A stretch of 64,000 nt of DNA from UBA11612 sp964475755 (GCA_964475755.1 CAYYXR010000007.1:1-64000); one strand, 5' to 3'. Shown: positions 43,522 to 53,164, numbered from the stretch's first letter. The notes: generated by a model from the letters alone, not told the origin. Made by a program: numbers and translations.

Positions 43522-44004
43522 TTATTCGGCGTTTGCGCTCCTGGAGAAGATCTCCAAAATTCTGTTGGCGGAATGGTTTCCGTAGTGCCGGACCATTTCG
43601 TTCTGCGCCATCACCCATAACGGCTTGGCGCTATGTAAGGCATTGATCCCCGCCGTAGATAAGCGCAAGATTTTGGCCCTTCGCCCTTTTCCAACCTCGG
43701 CTTGAACCAATCCGCGCTCTTCAAGAACCTTGAGGTTTCGGTTGAGAGCTGTTCGTTCCAATGCCATGTACTTTGCAATCTCAGGTGCGGGCACCGGCTC
43801 AAGCACCGAAATGGCTAATAACACGTTGAATTGACTGAAATTTAGCCCGGAAACCTTGAGAGCTTGATCATAGCGTCGCGTCATAAACCGAGAGGTTTTT
43901 CTGATGTGATGGCAAAGGCAGACCTCTAAGATCGAGGCCGAGTCCGCCTGATTTTCAGTCTGTGTCTCGCTATATGGCTGCTCCATATGATGCATATACA
44001 TCAT
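43522..44004 (-). CDS. MarR-family transcriptional regulator
   Basis: 160 aa. Winged helix: LNFSQFNVLLAISVLEPVPAPEIAKYMALERTALNRNLKVLEERGLVQ for helices 2-4, then the wing GKGRRAKILRLSTAG. MarR dimers repress by binding short palindromes and release on binding phenolic or oxidising ligands. Start is uncertain: ATG 44004 or ATG 43986 (MEQPYS). A palindrome overlaps the former, which supports autoregulation. The neighbours do not show which genes it controls; the cNMP/TPR gene downstream is the obvious candidate. Confidence 0.88.
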   Translation of the reverse strand: MMYMHHMEQPYSETQTENQADSASILEVCLCHHIRKTSRFMTRRYDQALKVSGLNFSQFNVLLAISVLEPVPAPEIAKYMALERTALNRNLKVLEERGLVQAEVGKGRRAKILRLSTAGINALHSAKPLWVMAQNEMVRHYGNHSANRILEIFSRSANAE

Positions 44005-44006
44005 AT
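43985..44006. promoter_or_regulatory. Interrupted palindrome over the marR start
   Basis: ATATGATG and CATCATAT are exact complements separated by six bases (CATATA). The repeat overlaps both the first codons of marR and its likely -10 to start region. It is a good candidate operator for MarR autoregulation. Confidence 0.55.
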
Positions 44007-44056
44007 TTGTAGAATTCTCTACATCTCCGATAGCTATTGCTCAGGCTAACTCAGGA

Positions 44057-44305
44057 TTATGGCTGCTCGTCGTGCTTGATCGCACCCTGATAAATTTTAG
44101 CCTGACGTTGGCCCATTGAGGCGGAAACGAAGCGGTTGCCGTTGGCGTCCGCTCCAAACTCAATCGCCAATTCGCCGCGCTCAGCTGCGTCAATGACCTC
44201 CGAATCGCTGATTTCGAGCGCTTTGGCTATGCTTCCGACGAGGTTGGAGATTTCATCGTACATCTCCCTTTGTCCGCCCGCTTCGTCCTTTAAGTTCTTA
44301 GCCAT
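44057..44305 (-). CDS. Small hypothetical protein
   Basis: 82 aa, not recognised. MAKNLKDEAGGQREMYDEISNLVGSIAKALEISDSEVIDAAERGELAIEFGADANGNRFV: the first part is helical and the rest acidic. No signal peptide or membrane segment. Upstream of marR by 52 nt, with marR on the same strand. Codon usage looks coding. Family and role unknown. Confidence 0.5.
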   Translation of the reverse strand: MAKNLKDEAGGQREMYDEISNLVGSIAKALEISDSEVIDAAERGELAIEFGADANGNRFVSASMGQRQAKIYQGAIKHDEQP

Positions 44306-44463
44306 AGCCTTTCCCGTATGCCTATTTTCAATTCAACCGGGCCAAAGCGTACAAAGCGACAGCCCGGCAAAAATTCAAGTAGTGTACTCACTTGTTGCTT
44401 AAGATAGAGAGCGGCATGACAATGCCGGAGCCGCTGCCATCTCATTTCGACAGCAATCGAAAA

Positions 44464-44940
44464 ATGCAACATATGCTTCGAAAACTAATCTTTACAGTAA
44501 CAATATTGTGCACTTCTACGCCTGTCACAGCCGCCGATATTGTCGAGACCATCACCGAGGCAGGCACCTTCAACACATTGCTTTTGGCTGCCACGAATGC
44601 AGCCCTCATGGATACGCTCAACAGCGAGGGTCCTTGGACATTGTTTGCGCCCACCGATGATGCATTTGCACAAATGCCCCGCGACGAACTGCGGGATCTT
44701 CTTAATCCAGCGAATACGGACCGGCTTGGTGAAATCGTCCGAAATCACATCATCGCCGGTGAGATCACGTCCCGAGACATACTTGGAAAGAGACTGGAAG
44801 CCGTGACCGTCGATGGCGGCACATTACTTATAGACGCGACGCGGAACGCGATGATTGAAGATGCAAGAATTGTCAAAGCTGACGTCATTGCCGACAATGG
44901 ATTTATTCACGTTATTGACGCCGTCATGTTGCCCGATTGA
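44464..44940 (+). CDS. Exported fasciclin (FAS1) domain protein
   Basis: About 158 aa from ATG 44464. The signal peptide is MLRKLIFTVTILCTSTPVTAA, followed by one FAS1 domain: FNTLLLAATNAALMDTLNSEGPWTLFAPTDDAFAQM (H1 box), NHIIAGEI (YH-like region), and the H2 box GFIHVIDAVMLP. FAS1 proteins are cell-surface or periplasmic and mediate adhesion or protein contacts. Monocistronic; 93 nt before the FAH-family gene. Confidence 0.88.
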   Translation: MQHMLRKLIFTVTILCTSTPVTAADIVETITEAGTFNTLLLAATNAALMDTLNSEGPWTLFAPTDDAFAQMPRDELRDLLNPANTDRLGEIVRNHIIAGEITSRDILGKRLEAVTVDGGTLLIDATRNAMIEDARIVKADVIADNGFIHVIDAVMLPD

Positions 44941-45033
44941 TGCGGTATCTGTCGGAGTCTGACAAAATTCCAATAGAATTTGTTTCTCAGTACATTGTGG
45001 TCGGGGCCAGCCACCAGATGTCAGGGGCTTAAA

Positions 45034-45882
45034 ATGCAGCACATGAAATTTGTTAGCTATGAATATGCCCAAGGACCGAGTTTTGGCGCCGTCATTGACG
45101 ATGAGATAGTCGATCTCTCCGACGCAGGACCATCACTACGCGCTGTGCTCGCGACAGGACCATTGGGAAACCTCCAGTCGGTTGCAGCCAAGCGAAAGGC
45201 AATCGCTCCTTTGAATAAAGTCGTTTTGCTGCAGGTTGTCCCCGATGCGGCCCGTGTTATCTGTGTCGGTAAGAATTATCGCGACCATGCAGCGGAAATG
45301 GGAGGGGAAGCCCCAGCCCAGACAAATTTATTCATGCGCACCCCTCAGTCTCTTGTCGGTCATCGCCAATCTATCGTATGTCCCGTTGCTTCAGAACAGT
45401 ACGATTACGAAGGTGAATTAGCCGTTGTTATCGGTAAAGGCGGGAGACGTATTCCTACTGATAGAGCGATATCTCACATTGCGGGATACACATGCTTCTT
45501 GGATGGCAGCATCCGCGATTTTCAAAAACACTCGTTCACGGCTGGGAAAAACTTTGACTCTTCCGGTGCGTGCGGACCATGGCTTGTGCCTGCATCGGCG
45601 GTCGCCGATCCGCAAAACCTCGAGCTAACCACGCGCATAAATGGTGAGGTTGTTCAGCACGCCAACACTTCGGAGATGATTCATTCCATCACCGATATCA
45701 TTTCATATATCTCTACATTTACACATCTCGAGCCGGGAGACGTAATTTCAACTGGCACCCCCGCTGGCGTCGGTGCGGCACGCAAACCACCCAGGTGGTT
45801 GAAGCCTGGCGATCAGGTTGACGTAGAAATTCAGGATATTGGCGTGCTTTCCAATACCGTTAAATCTGAGTCATCGGTTTAG
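45034..45882 (+). CDS. Fumarylacetoacetate hydrolase (FAH) family protein
   Basis: About 282 aa from ATG 45034 (ATG 45043 possible). FAH fold with ICVGKNYRDHAAEMGG, the metal-binding acidic cluster YDYEGELAVVIGKGGR, HSFTAGKNFDSSGACGPWLV and PGDVISTGTPAGVGAARKPP. Members hydrolyse C-C bonds of beta-diketones or decarboxylate oxoacids with Mg2+. The substrate is unknown. It precedes the peptide ABC transporter with a 19-nt gap and may be in its operon. Confidence 0.9.
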   Translation: MQHMKFVSYEYAQGPSFGAVIDDEIVDLSDAGPSLRAVLATGPLGNLQSVAAKRKAIAPLNKVVLLQVVPDAARVICVGKNYRDHAAEMGGEAPAQTNLFMRTPQSLVGHRQSIVCPVASEQYDYEGELAVVIGKGGRRIPTDRAISHIAGYTCFLDGSIRDFQKHSFTAGKNFDSSGACGPWLVPASAVADPQNLELTTRINGEVVQHANTSEMIHSITDIISYISTFTHLEPGDVISTGTPAGVGAARKPPRWLKPGDQVDVEIQDIGVLSNTVKSESSV

Positions 45883-45901
45883 CGCGTTGTTGATCAAAGC
45901 G

Positions 45902-47488
45902 ATGCAATGCAACTGCAAAATGACGAGCTTCATTTTTTGCGCAGTCATAGCCGTATTCGCGGTCTCAAAAAACGTCTCTCAAGCACAAACGGACAATTCG
46001 AAGTCTCTGGTCGTTGTGATGCCCGAGATTCCGAGGGTAATCGATCCTCACTTAGCGAAAACAGGTACAGAAGTTGCCCTTTCAAGCGAAATTTATATGG
46101 GACTCGTTTCTCACGGCGCGGATGGGAAAATCGTTTCTGGACTCGCCGTGTCCTGGGAGGTGAGTCCGGACGGCTTGACGTACACCTTTGATTTAGGACC
46201 AGATGCGCGATGGTCTGATGGTCGACGTGTAAGCACATCAGATATAGCTGAAGGCCTTAGACGCGCTCTGAATCCAGCTACGTCAGCCCCCTATGCGGGT
46301 CACCTAAAAAGTATTGAGGGTGCGGCCGCTGTCCTTGCGGGACGGCTCCCACCTGAAAAGCTCGGCGTTTCCTCTCTTCCATTTGGCCGTGTGGAAATTG
46401 CGCTGGAAAGACCGTCTTCCCGGTTTCTCGACGCTTTAAGCCTGCCCGTTGCGTTTCCCATACCGGAACACGCGATGGATGTGGAAGGCGGCTGGTCAAG
46501 TGCCGAGCACCTTATCTCGGCCGGTGCTTTTACGGCGGTACCAAGCGCCGAAAGTCTCTCCCTCGCTAAAAACATGGAATTCTTCAGCGCCAGAGATGTC
46601 GGGATAGATCGTATTGAATTTGTGCAAGCCGATACGCCGCTAGATGCCAGTGACCTTGTGAGTTCGGGGCAAGCACACATTGCACTGGGGTTTCCGCTTG
46701 AAATCGGCCGTAGCCTGAGCGCGGGCGCGTCGCGCATTGATGCAGGAACCGGCTTGTACTTCGTCGCCGTAAATGTATCTCGGCGCCCGTTAGATAGCCG
46801 CGAAGCACGTCACGCCTTAGCTATGACGATCGATCGAGATCGTTTGATTGACGAGTTGCAACTGATCGACATTGAAGCGGCCTTGAAGGTTGTGCCTCCA
46901 TCCATTTTGGGGGAAGCAGTATCCCCGGTTGCGCCCTATGCCGCTCTGTTCCCGGAAATGCGTACGCCAATCGCCGAGGTCTTGCTGCAAGAGGCTAACG
47001 TCGGCCTCAATAACCCGCGTACACTGACCTTAGATCATTTAACGGAAGAATCTCACGCCCTTGTTGCAAGGCACCTCGCTGCCGCCTGGGCGCCCTTGGG
47101 CATTCTGTTGGACACTCGACCAAGATCTTCGGCAGAACTGGATCAGATCATGGCCTCAGGAGAATTTGATCTCGCCCTTGCGTTCTGGCCACACGAAGGC
47201 AATGAGCCCGTGGACTACCTGCAAAACATGGCCTCGAGCGCCGGTCCTCTCAATATCTCGCAATATAAGGAAGAGGATTTTGACAACAGCCTGCAACTTG
47301 CGGACGCTTCCCTTTTTACCGAGGGGCTATCAGCTTTGTATGGCGAAGCGGAGGGCATAATTATTCAAGATCAGCCCATATTGCCTATTTTCTTTTATAA
47401 GCCACGCCATGCCGTTCATCCCAGCATTCAAGGATGGGTAAGCAATGCTCATGGCATTCACCCACTGCGATTTCTCACCATTCAATAA
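45902..47488 (+). CDS. Peptide ABC transporter substrate-binding protein (OppA/DppA type)
   Basis: About 528 aa from ATG 45902 (or 45920). Signal peptide hydrophobic core TSFIFCAVIAVFAVS, then NVSQAQ. SBP family 5 features: EIPRVIDPHLAK, SEIYMGLVSHG, LAVSWEVSPDGLTYTFDLGPDARWSDGRRVSTSDI (the SBP_bac_5 signature), and a C-terminal lobe ending PILPIFFYKPRHAV. Typical of oligopeptide or OppA/MppA proteins. Periplasmic, delivers ligand to the permeases encoded next. First of five transporter genes. Confidence 0.93.
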   Translation: MQCNCKMTSFIFCAVIAVFAVSKNVSQAQTDNSKSLVVVMPEIPRVIDPHLAKTGTEVALSSEIYMGLVSHGADGKIVSGLAVSWEVSPDGLTYTFDLGPDARWSDGRRVSTSDIAEGLRRALNPATSAPYAGHLKSIEGAAAVLAGRLPPEKLGVSSLPFGRVEIALERPSSRFLDALSLPVAFPIPEHAMDVEGGWSSAEHLISAGAFTAVPSAESLSLAKNMEFFSARDVGIDRIEFVQADTPLDASDLVSSGQAHIALGFPLEIGRSLSAGASRIDAGTGLYFVAVNVSRRPLDSREARHALAMTIDRDRLIDELQLIDIEAALKVVPPSILGEAVSPVAPYAALFPEMRTPIAEVLLQEANVGLNNPRTLTLDHLTEESHALVARHLAAAWAPLGILLDTRPRSSAELDQIMASGEFDLALAFWPHEGNEPVDYLQNMASSAGPLNISQYKEEDFDNSLQLADASLFTEGLSALYGEAEGIIIQDQPILPIFFYKPRHAVHPSIQGWVSNAHGIHPLRFLTIQ

Positions 47489-47491
47489 AAC

Positions 47492-48445
47492 GTGAGCTCA
47501 TTGATGTGGATTTACGCTTTGAAGAGACTGGCGATTGGTATTCCTACTCTGTGGATTATCATAACCGTCTGCTTCTTCATTATGCGGCTAACGCCGGGCG
47601 GTCCGTTCGACTTCGATGCGCCGATTCCCGCCGAAGTCATGGAGAATTTAAGGGCGCGTTACCATTTAAATGATCCGCTGTGGCAGCAGTACACAACATA
47701 TCTTTTGAATCTGCTTCGGGGCGATTTTGGTCCTTCTTTCAGATACTCGGATTTTACGGTCACCGAACTTGTCGGACAGGGATTTACCGTCAGTGCACAA
47801 AACGGATTGAGTGCGCTGATTCTTGCGGTGGTTGTCGGTGTGCCGATGGGTGTATTCGCGGCTCTATCGCAAAACAGCGCGCGAGACTACGCGGTGTCGG
47901 CGGCGGCCATGACCGGTATCGTCATACCCAATTTCGTCATGGGCCACGTCCTGATCCTTATATTTGGCATTTGGCTCAAAGATACGATTTTAGGCCTCCC
48001 AGCAGGTGGCTGGGGAGCTGGCGCATTGAGCAATAGAATATTGCCCGTCGTTGTCCTTGCCCTTCCATTTGTCGCCTACATTGCGCGCATTGCACGAGGC
48101 AGCATGATCGAGGCTATGCGCACCAATTATGTGCGGACAGCGCGTGCAAAGGGTCTGCCATTTCGCCAAGTTGTTATGAGGCATGCGCTCAAGACAGCGA
48201 TGATTCCAGTGATTACGTACCTTGGCCCCGCAACAGCGTTTGTTTTAACTGGATCAATGGTGGTGGAGACCATTTTTCAAATTCCCGGCATCGGCCGGTA
48301 TTTTGTGCAAGGCGCCCTCAATCGTGACTACACGTTGGTCATGGGCGTTACCATTCTCAGCGCCGGTCTCATCATAGCCATGAACATTCTGGTGGATGTT
48401 CTCTACACCATCTTGGATCCCAAGATTCGCTATGACCAGCATTAA
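47492..48445 (+). CDS. Peptide ABC transporter permease (OppB/DppB type)
   Basis: 317 aa. GTG start at 47492, 3 nt after the SBP stop; ATG 47504 also possible. Six membrane helices beginning LAIGIPTLWIIITVCFFIMRLTPGGPFD, the LTPGGPF element typical of OppB, and the EAA loop MIEAMRTNYVRTARAKGLPFRQVVMRHAL. Forms the inner-membrane channel with OppC. The oppC start codon lies inside its last codons. Confidence 0.94.
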   Translation: MSSLMWIYALKRLAIGIPTLWIIITVCFFIMRLTPGGPFDFDAPIPAEVMENLRARYHLNDPLWQQYTTYLLNLLRGDFGPSFRYSDFTVTELVGQGFTVSAQNGLSALILAVVVGVPMGVFAALSQNSARDYAVSAAAMTGIVIPNFVMGHVLILIFGIWLKDTILGLPAGGWGAGALSNRILPVVVLALPFVAYIARIARGSMIEAMRTNYVRTARAKGLPFRQVVMRHALKTAMIPVITYLGPATAFVLTGSMVVETIFQIPGIGRYFVQGALNRDYTLVMGVTILSAGLIIAMNILVDVLYTILDPKIRYDQH

Positions 48446-49343
48446 CCTTTCATCTCCTTACGGCGCGGCGTTGGATGCGTCGGGAAATATTGAGGGCCGC
48501 AGCCTGTGGCAGGATGCTTGGCGCCGCTTAATGCGCAACCGCGCCGCACTCGTCAGCCTCTTCATTCTCGGGTTTATAACGCTGGCATCCTTGCTGGGTC
48601 CCTATTTGCTGCCTTGGCAATACGATGAAATTGATTGGGAGCACATTGAAGCGCTGCCGCCGACTATTGAACTGGGTCATTACTTGGGCACGGATTACGT
48701 TGGTCGAGATTTGCTTGCCAGAACACTTGTCGGCGGTCGAGTTTCACTGGCCGTTGGCATACTAGCGACCGCCGTTGCCCTTGTGATCGGTGTAACGGTC
48801 GGCGCTGTGGCGGGCTTTGTCGGCGGAAGGGTAGATCAGTTTCTAATGCGCTTTGTCGATCTTATGTATTCCGTGCCTCTCACGTTTTTTGTCATCATTC
48901 TCATGGTCGTTTTTGGCAGGAATTTTATTTTGATGTTCCTAGCCATCGGTTGCGTCGAATGGCTGACGATGTCGCGGATCGTACGCGGCCAGACTCTTTC
49001 TTTACGAAACAAGGAGTTCATTGAAGCCGCGCGCGCGTCCGGGGGATCAACCGCGGGTATTATTTGGCGCCATATCGTTCCGAACGTGTTGGGTGTTGTT
49101 GTCGTATATGTGACTTTGACCATTCCGCAGGTGATTCTGCTCGAAAGCTTTCTCAGTTTTCTCGGTCTGGGCGTTCAAGAACCGCTGACCAGCTGGGGTA
49201 TGTTGATTCATGAAGGAGCTGCCGAGATGGAGATAACGCCGCGTACGCTCCTGGTTCCGGCCACATTCATGACCGTGACCCTTTTCTGCCTGAATTTTCT
49301 TGGTGATGGCATCCGCGATGCCCTCGACCCGAAAGATCGCTAG
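48432..49343 (+). CDS. Peptide ABC transporter permease (OppC/DppC type)
   Basis: 303 aa from ATG 48432, which overlaps oppB by 14 nt. N-terminal cytoplasmic stretch then six helices: SLFILGFITLASLLGPYLLP, HYLGTDYVGRDLLARTLVGGRVSLAVGI (GTDxxGRD is the OppC signature), and the EAA loop LSLRNKEFIEAARASGGSTAGIIWRHIVPNVLG. Partner of OppB. The gap to oppD is 3 nt. Confidence 0.94.
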   Translation: MTSINLSSPYGAALDASGNIEGRSLWQDAWRRLMRNRAALVSLFILGFITLASLLGPYLLPWQYDEIDWEHIEALPPTIELGHYLGTDYVGRDLLARTLVGGRVSLAVGILATAVALVIGVTVGAVAGFVGGRVDQFLMRFVDLMYSVPLTFFVIILMVVFGRNFILMFLAIGCVEWLTMSRIVRGQTLSLRNKEFIEAARASGGSTAGIIWRHIVPNVLGVVVVYVTLTIPQVILLESFLSFLGLGVQEPLTSWGMLIHEGAAEMEITPRTLLVPATFMTVTLFCLNFLGDGIRDALDPKDR

Positions 49344-49346
49344 CCG

Positions 49347-50342
49347 ATGCTATTGGAGCCTATCCCCGAAACAGTTCTGGACGTGAGAAACCTGAATGTC
49401 CGTTTTTCGACCCCGGATGGGGATGTGCATGCAGTTAGCGACGTATCGTTTTCACTGGGCAAAGGGGAGTGTTTAGGCATTGTTGGAGAATCAGGTTCCG
49501 GCAAAAGCCAGACTTTTTTGGCGGCTTTGGGACTCTTGGCCGAAAACGGTTTAACCAGCGGACAAGTTATTCTTGATGGCTCCGATATGCTTGCCATAAG
49601 CGAGGAAAAACTGACCGCGATTCGCGGAAATAAAATCTCGATGGTCTTTCAAGACCCTATGACATCGCTGACACCACATATGCGGATTGGTCGGCAACTG
49701 ACGGAGGTTTTGACTCAGCACTTAAATGTAAGTGAAGCAGAAGCGCGGGATCGCGCTCTTACTATGCTCAAACGCGTTCATATGCCGGAGCCAGAAAAGA
49801 GATTTTCCATGTATCCGCACGAACTTTCCGGAGGAATGCGGCAGCGGGTAATGATTGCCATGGCGTTGTTGTGCAGTCCTGAAGTTGTCATTGCCGACGA
49901 GCCGACAACCGCACTCGATGTCACGGTCCAAGCGCAAATACTGGATTTAATTCGCGACATCAAAGAATCGGCGCGAAAATCAATTGTGTTAATTACGCAC
50001 GATCTTGGTGTTGTTGCTGGCTTGGCGGATAGGGTGGCCGTCATGTATGCCGGGCGAATAGTAGAAGAAGGGCGTACGCAGGACATATTCTATCGGCCGA
50101 CCCATCCTTATACTCGAGGCTTGCTGGCATGCATGCCGCGTCTAAATGATGACGGGGCACAACCGTTAACCACAATTCCGGGTCAGCCACCTGATCTTCA
50201 AAAATTACCACCCGGATGCGTTTTCCGCGCCCGATGCGCAAACGCTTTTGAGCGGTGTATCTCTGAAAATCCAAAGCTTACGCCAGCCGCGCATGGAGGG
50301 CGTAAAGCATGCTTTCTCGCTTCGGAAGCGGTTAACCCATGA
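49347..50342 (+). CDS. Peptide ABC transporter ATP-binding protein (OppD/DppD type)
   Basis: 331 aa. Walker A GESGSGKSQ, signature LSGGMRQRVMIAMAL, Walker B VVIADEPTTALDV, and the C-terminal oligopeptide-transporter Cys cluster region PPGCVFRARCANAFERCISENP (an OppD/DppD C-terminal extension that can bind Fe-S). It powers import. Its end overlaps oppF by 4 nt. Confidence 0.94.
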   Translation: MLLEPIPETVLDVRNLNVRFSTPDGDVHAVSDVSFSLGKGECLGIVGESGSGKSQTFLAALGLLAENGLTSGQVILDGSDMLAISEEKLTAIRGNKISMVFQDPMTSLTPHMRIGRQLTEVLTQHLNVSEAEARDRALTMLKRVHMPEPEKRFSMYPHELSGGMRQRVMIAMALLCSPEVVIADEPTTALDVTVQAQILDLIRDIKESARKSIVLITHDLGVVAGLADRVAVMYAGRIVEEGRTQDIFYRPTHPYTRGLLACMPRLNDDGAQPLTTIPGQPPDLQKLPPGCVFRARCANAFERCISENPKLTPAAHGGRKACFLASEAVNP

Positions 50343-51322
50343 CCGATCAACTCCTTCAGATTGAGGATCTCAAAGTACATTTTCCCGTTCGCGTGATGGG
50401 TGGGTTCTTTGGGACTTCACGGCCACTAAAAGCGGTCGATGGTGTGTCTCTCGGACTAAAATCAGGTGAGACGCTTGGTGTCGTCGGGGAATCTGGGTGC
50501 GGTAAAACAACGCTCGGTCGAGCCATACTGAGGCTCGCGCCATACACAAGTGGTGCTGTGAGTTGGATTGGCGAAGATTTTGCGGCCGCAGACAAAAAAA
50601 AGATTCAATCCATACGGCGCGACTTGCAGATTGTCTTTCAAGACCCGCTGGCCAGTTTGGATCCTCGCATGACCGCGGGCGATATTATCGCTGAACCCGT
50701 TCGGAATTTTGAGCCGGGTCTTTCGAAATCTATAATTGTCGAACGTGTCAGAGAAACAATGGAGCTTGTTGGTCTTTCGCCGGCCATGATCAATCGTTAT
50801 CCGCATGAATTTTCTGGAGGGCAGTGTCAGCGTATCGGAATTGCGCGCGCCATAATTCTCGCGCCTAAGCTTATCGTCTGCGACGAACCCGTCAGCGCGC
50901 TGGACGTTTCCATACGCGCTCAAATTGTGAACCTACTGTCGTCACTGCAGAAACGACTTGGATTAGCAATGCTGTTCATAAGTCATGACTTGTCTGTGGT
51001 CGGTCATATCAGCCAGAGGGTCGCGGTCATGTACCTCGGAAAGATCATGGAGATAGGTACTCGTGATCACATCTTTAGATCGCCGCGCCATCCCTATACT
51101 CAAGCGCTTTTGTCCGCGGTGCCGGTCCCTGATCCAGATGTGGAGCGAGCTAAAAAACGGATAATTCTGCTGGGCGACCCACCTTCACCGCTCGATCCGC
51201 CTTCGGGCTGTGTTTTCCGCACACGCTGCGCAAAAGCAACCGATTTGTGCGCGAAACGTGCACCAAGCAATGAATCTGTAGCGGCAGGTCACCAAGTGGC
51301 CTGTCATCACTGGAAGGAATAG
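50339..51322 (+). CDS. Peptide ABC transporter ATP-binding protein (OppF/DppF type)
   Basis: 327 aa. Walker A GESGCGKTT, signature FSGGQCQRIGIARAI, Walker B LIVCDEPVSALDV, and the C-terminal PPSGCVFRTRCAKATDLC cysteine-rich tail. Forms a heterodimer with OppD. Last transporter gene; 85 nt before the gamma-glutamyltransferase gene. Confidence 0.94.
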   Translation: MTDQLLQIEDLKVHFPVRVMGGFFGTSRPLKAVDGVSLGLKSGETLGVVGESGCGKTTLGRAILRLAPYTSGAVSWIGEDFAAADKKKIQSIRRDLQIVFQDPLASLDPRMTAGDIIAEPVRNFEPGLSKSIIVERVRETMELVGLSPAMINRYPHEFSGGQCQRIGIARAIILAPKLIVCDEPVSALDVSIRAQIVNLLSSLQKRLGLAMLFISHDLSVVGHISQRVAVMYLGKIMEIGTRDHIFRSPRHPYTQALLSAVPVPDPDVERAKKRIILLGDPPSPLDPPSGCVFRTRCAKATDLCAKRAPSNESVAAGHQVACHHWKE

Positions 51323-51407
51323 AAAGCTGCCGCAAATTAGCCATGCCGACATTTATACTTTGCTATGATATGCCATCCCAAATCCCCATGTTTCAGCGAC
51401 CGGTTAT

Positions 51408-53153
51408 ATGATGTTCAGAGCTCTCTATTGGATTGCACTTTCCGCGGTATTTCTGCTGAGCCCTGCTGCTGCCATTGCAGCGGAAGACGTTGTTTCTCCG
51501 GAGGCGGGTACAGGTTTTGCGGAACTCAAGAGCGGTGCGTCCAAAAAATTCATGGTTGTGGCCGCCAATCCATTGGCCGCCAATGCCGGCGCTGAAATAC
51601 TGCGAGCCGGGGGAACGGCCACCGATGCGGCAATCGCGGTACAGCTCGTTCTTAATTTGGTAGAGCCACAATCGTCGGGGATCGGCGGCGGCGCCTTTCT
51701 CCTGCATTGGGACGCGCAGCGCCGTGAAATTCGAAGTTACGACGGCCGCGAGACGGCGCCCCAGGCAGCAGAAGAAAGCCGCTTTCTGACCAAGGACGGA
51801 AAAGTAATGGGGCGCATGGATGCCATTGTGGGCGGCAAGTCGGTAGGCGTGCCCGGTGTCATGCGTTTGCTTGAACTAGTGCACAATCGGCACGGGATAA
51901 TGCCCTGGTCGGATTTGTTTCAGCCCGCGATTGATCTTGCCGAAGATGGCTTCGCTATTTCACCGAGACTCCATCAACTCTTGTCCCGGGAGAGTGCGTT
52001 AAAGAATATCGAACCGGCCAAATCGCTATTTTACGATGCAAGCGGAAACGCGAAACCTGTTGGTACCGTTCTCAAAAATCCAGAGTTCGCTAAGACTCTC
52101 CGTACTTTGGCTCAGGAAGGACCGGACGTTTTTTATTCGGGGTCAATTGCCAAGGATATTGTTCAAACCGTCAACAATGCCGACAACAACCCCGGCGATA
52201 TGACTGTTGACGATATGCAGACGTACGAAGCTAAGGAGCGTCCACCAGTATGCGGGCAGTATCGGTCATACCGAGTCTGCGGAATGGGGCCTCCGTCGTC
52301 AGGCGGTATCGGCGTTATCCAAACCCTTGGCATTCTAGAGCCGTTCGATCTCCGTTCGATGGGGCGTAATAGCGGCGAAGCCGTGCATCTCATTGTCGAG
52401 GCAGGACGCCTAGCCTTCGCCGACCGCGCGGTATACATCGCCGATTCTGATATTGTCCCGGTTCCTACCGATGGTCTGACTGCGCCTTCTTACCTCAAAG
52501 CCCGTTCAAAACTTCTGGACCCATTAGCAAGGATGCCAGTTGCCGAAGCTGGCGATATTCCGGTCCAAAGCGAGCATGGCTATGCTCCCGCACCGAGCCC
52601 TGAGCTGCCTTCGACCACACATTTCTCAATTATCGATGCCAATGGAAACGCCGTGGCAATGACCTCTTCCATCGAAAATGGATTTGGTTCACGTCTGATG
52701 ACTGATGGGTTCTTGCTCAATAATCAACTGACGGACTTTTCCTATCAGGATGTTGCTGAACACAAAGAGGTAGCCAACCGTGTTCAAGGTGGTAAACGAC
52801 CGCGCAGCTCCATGGCGCCGACCCTCGTATTCAATAAGAACGGTGAGCTGGAAATGATATTAGGCTCTCCGGGCGGGCCTGCCATCGTCGGCTTTGTGGT
52901 GAAAACGTTGGTCGGCTTAATCGACTGGGATATGACGCCCGCGGAAGCCACAGCGGCGCCGTTTGCGCTTTCTTTCGGTGGCCCGACGCTACTGGAAAGG
53001 GGCCTGGCTGACCAAGAGGATGCGCTGAAGAATTTAGGGCACGATGTGCGTGTTGTTGATTTTCCCAGTGGAATTCATGCAATTCGGGTGACGAACGACG
53101 GTTTGATCGGCGGTGCAGATCCGAGACGCGAGGGTGCCGTCGTCGGCGATTGA
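51408..53153 (+). CDS. ggt: Gamma-glutamyltransferase
   Basis: 581 aa. Signal peptide MMFRALYWIALSAVFLLSPAAAIAAE (periplasmic). Features of GGT: SSGIGGGAFLLHW near the small-subunit substrate loop, the processing and catalytic Thr403 in PSTTHFSIID, VAMTSSIENGFGSRLMT and the glycine motif KRPRSSMAPTLV. Autocleavage before Thr403 gives the two subunits. It hydrolyses glutathione and other gamma-glutamyl peptides or transfers the glutamyl group. Directly downstream of the peptide importer, so the released dipeptides would be imported. Confidence 0.94.
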   Translation: MMFRALYWIALSAVFLLSPAAAIAAEDVVSPEAGTGFAELKSGASKKFMVVAANPLAANAGAEILRAGGTATDAAIAVQLVLNLVEPQSSGIGGGAFLLHWDAQRREIRSYDGRETAPQAAEESRFLTKDGKVMGRMDAIVGGKSVGVPGVMRLLELVHNRHGIMPWSDLFQPAIDLAEDGFAISPRLHQLLSRESALKNIEPAKSLFYDASGNAKPVGTVLKNPEFAKTLRTLAQEGPDVFYSGSIAKDIVQTVNNADNNPGDMTVDDMQTYEAKERPPVCGQYRSYRVCGMGPPSSGGIGVIQTLGILEPFDLRSMGRNSGEAVHLIVEAGRLAFADRAVYIADSDIVPVPTDGLTAPSYLKARSKLLDPLARMPVAEAGDIPVQSEHGYAPAPSPELPSTTHFSIIDANGNAVAMTSSIENGFGSRLMTDGFLLNNQLTDFSYQDVAEHKEVANRVQGGKRPRSSMAPTLVFNKNGELEMILGSPGGPAIVGFVVKTLVGLIDWDMTPAEATAAPFALSFGGPTLLERGLADQEDALKNLGHDVRVVDFPSGIHAIRVTNDGLIGGADPRREGAVVGD

Positions 53154-53164
53154 AGTTTTACCAC

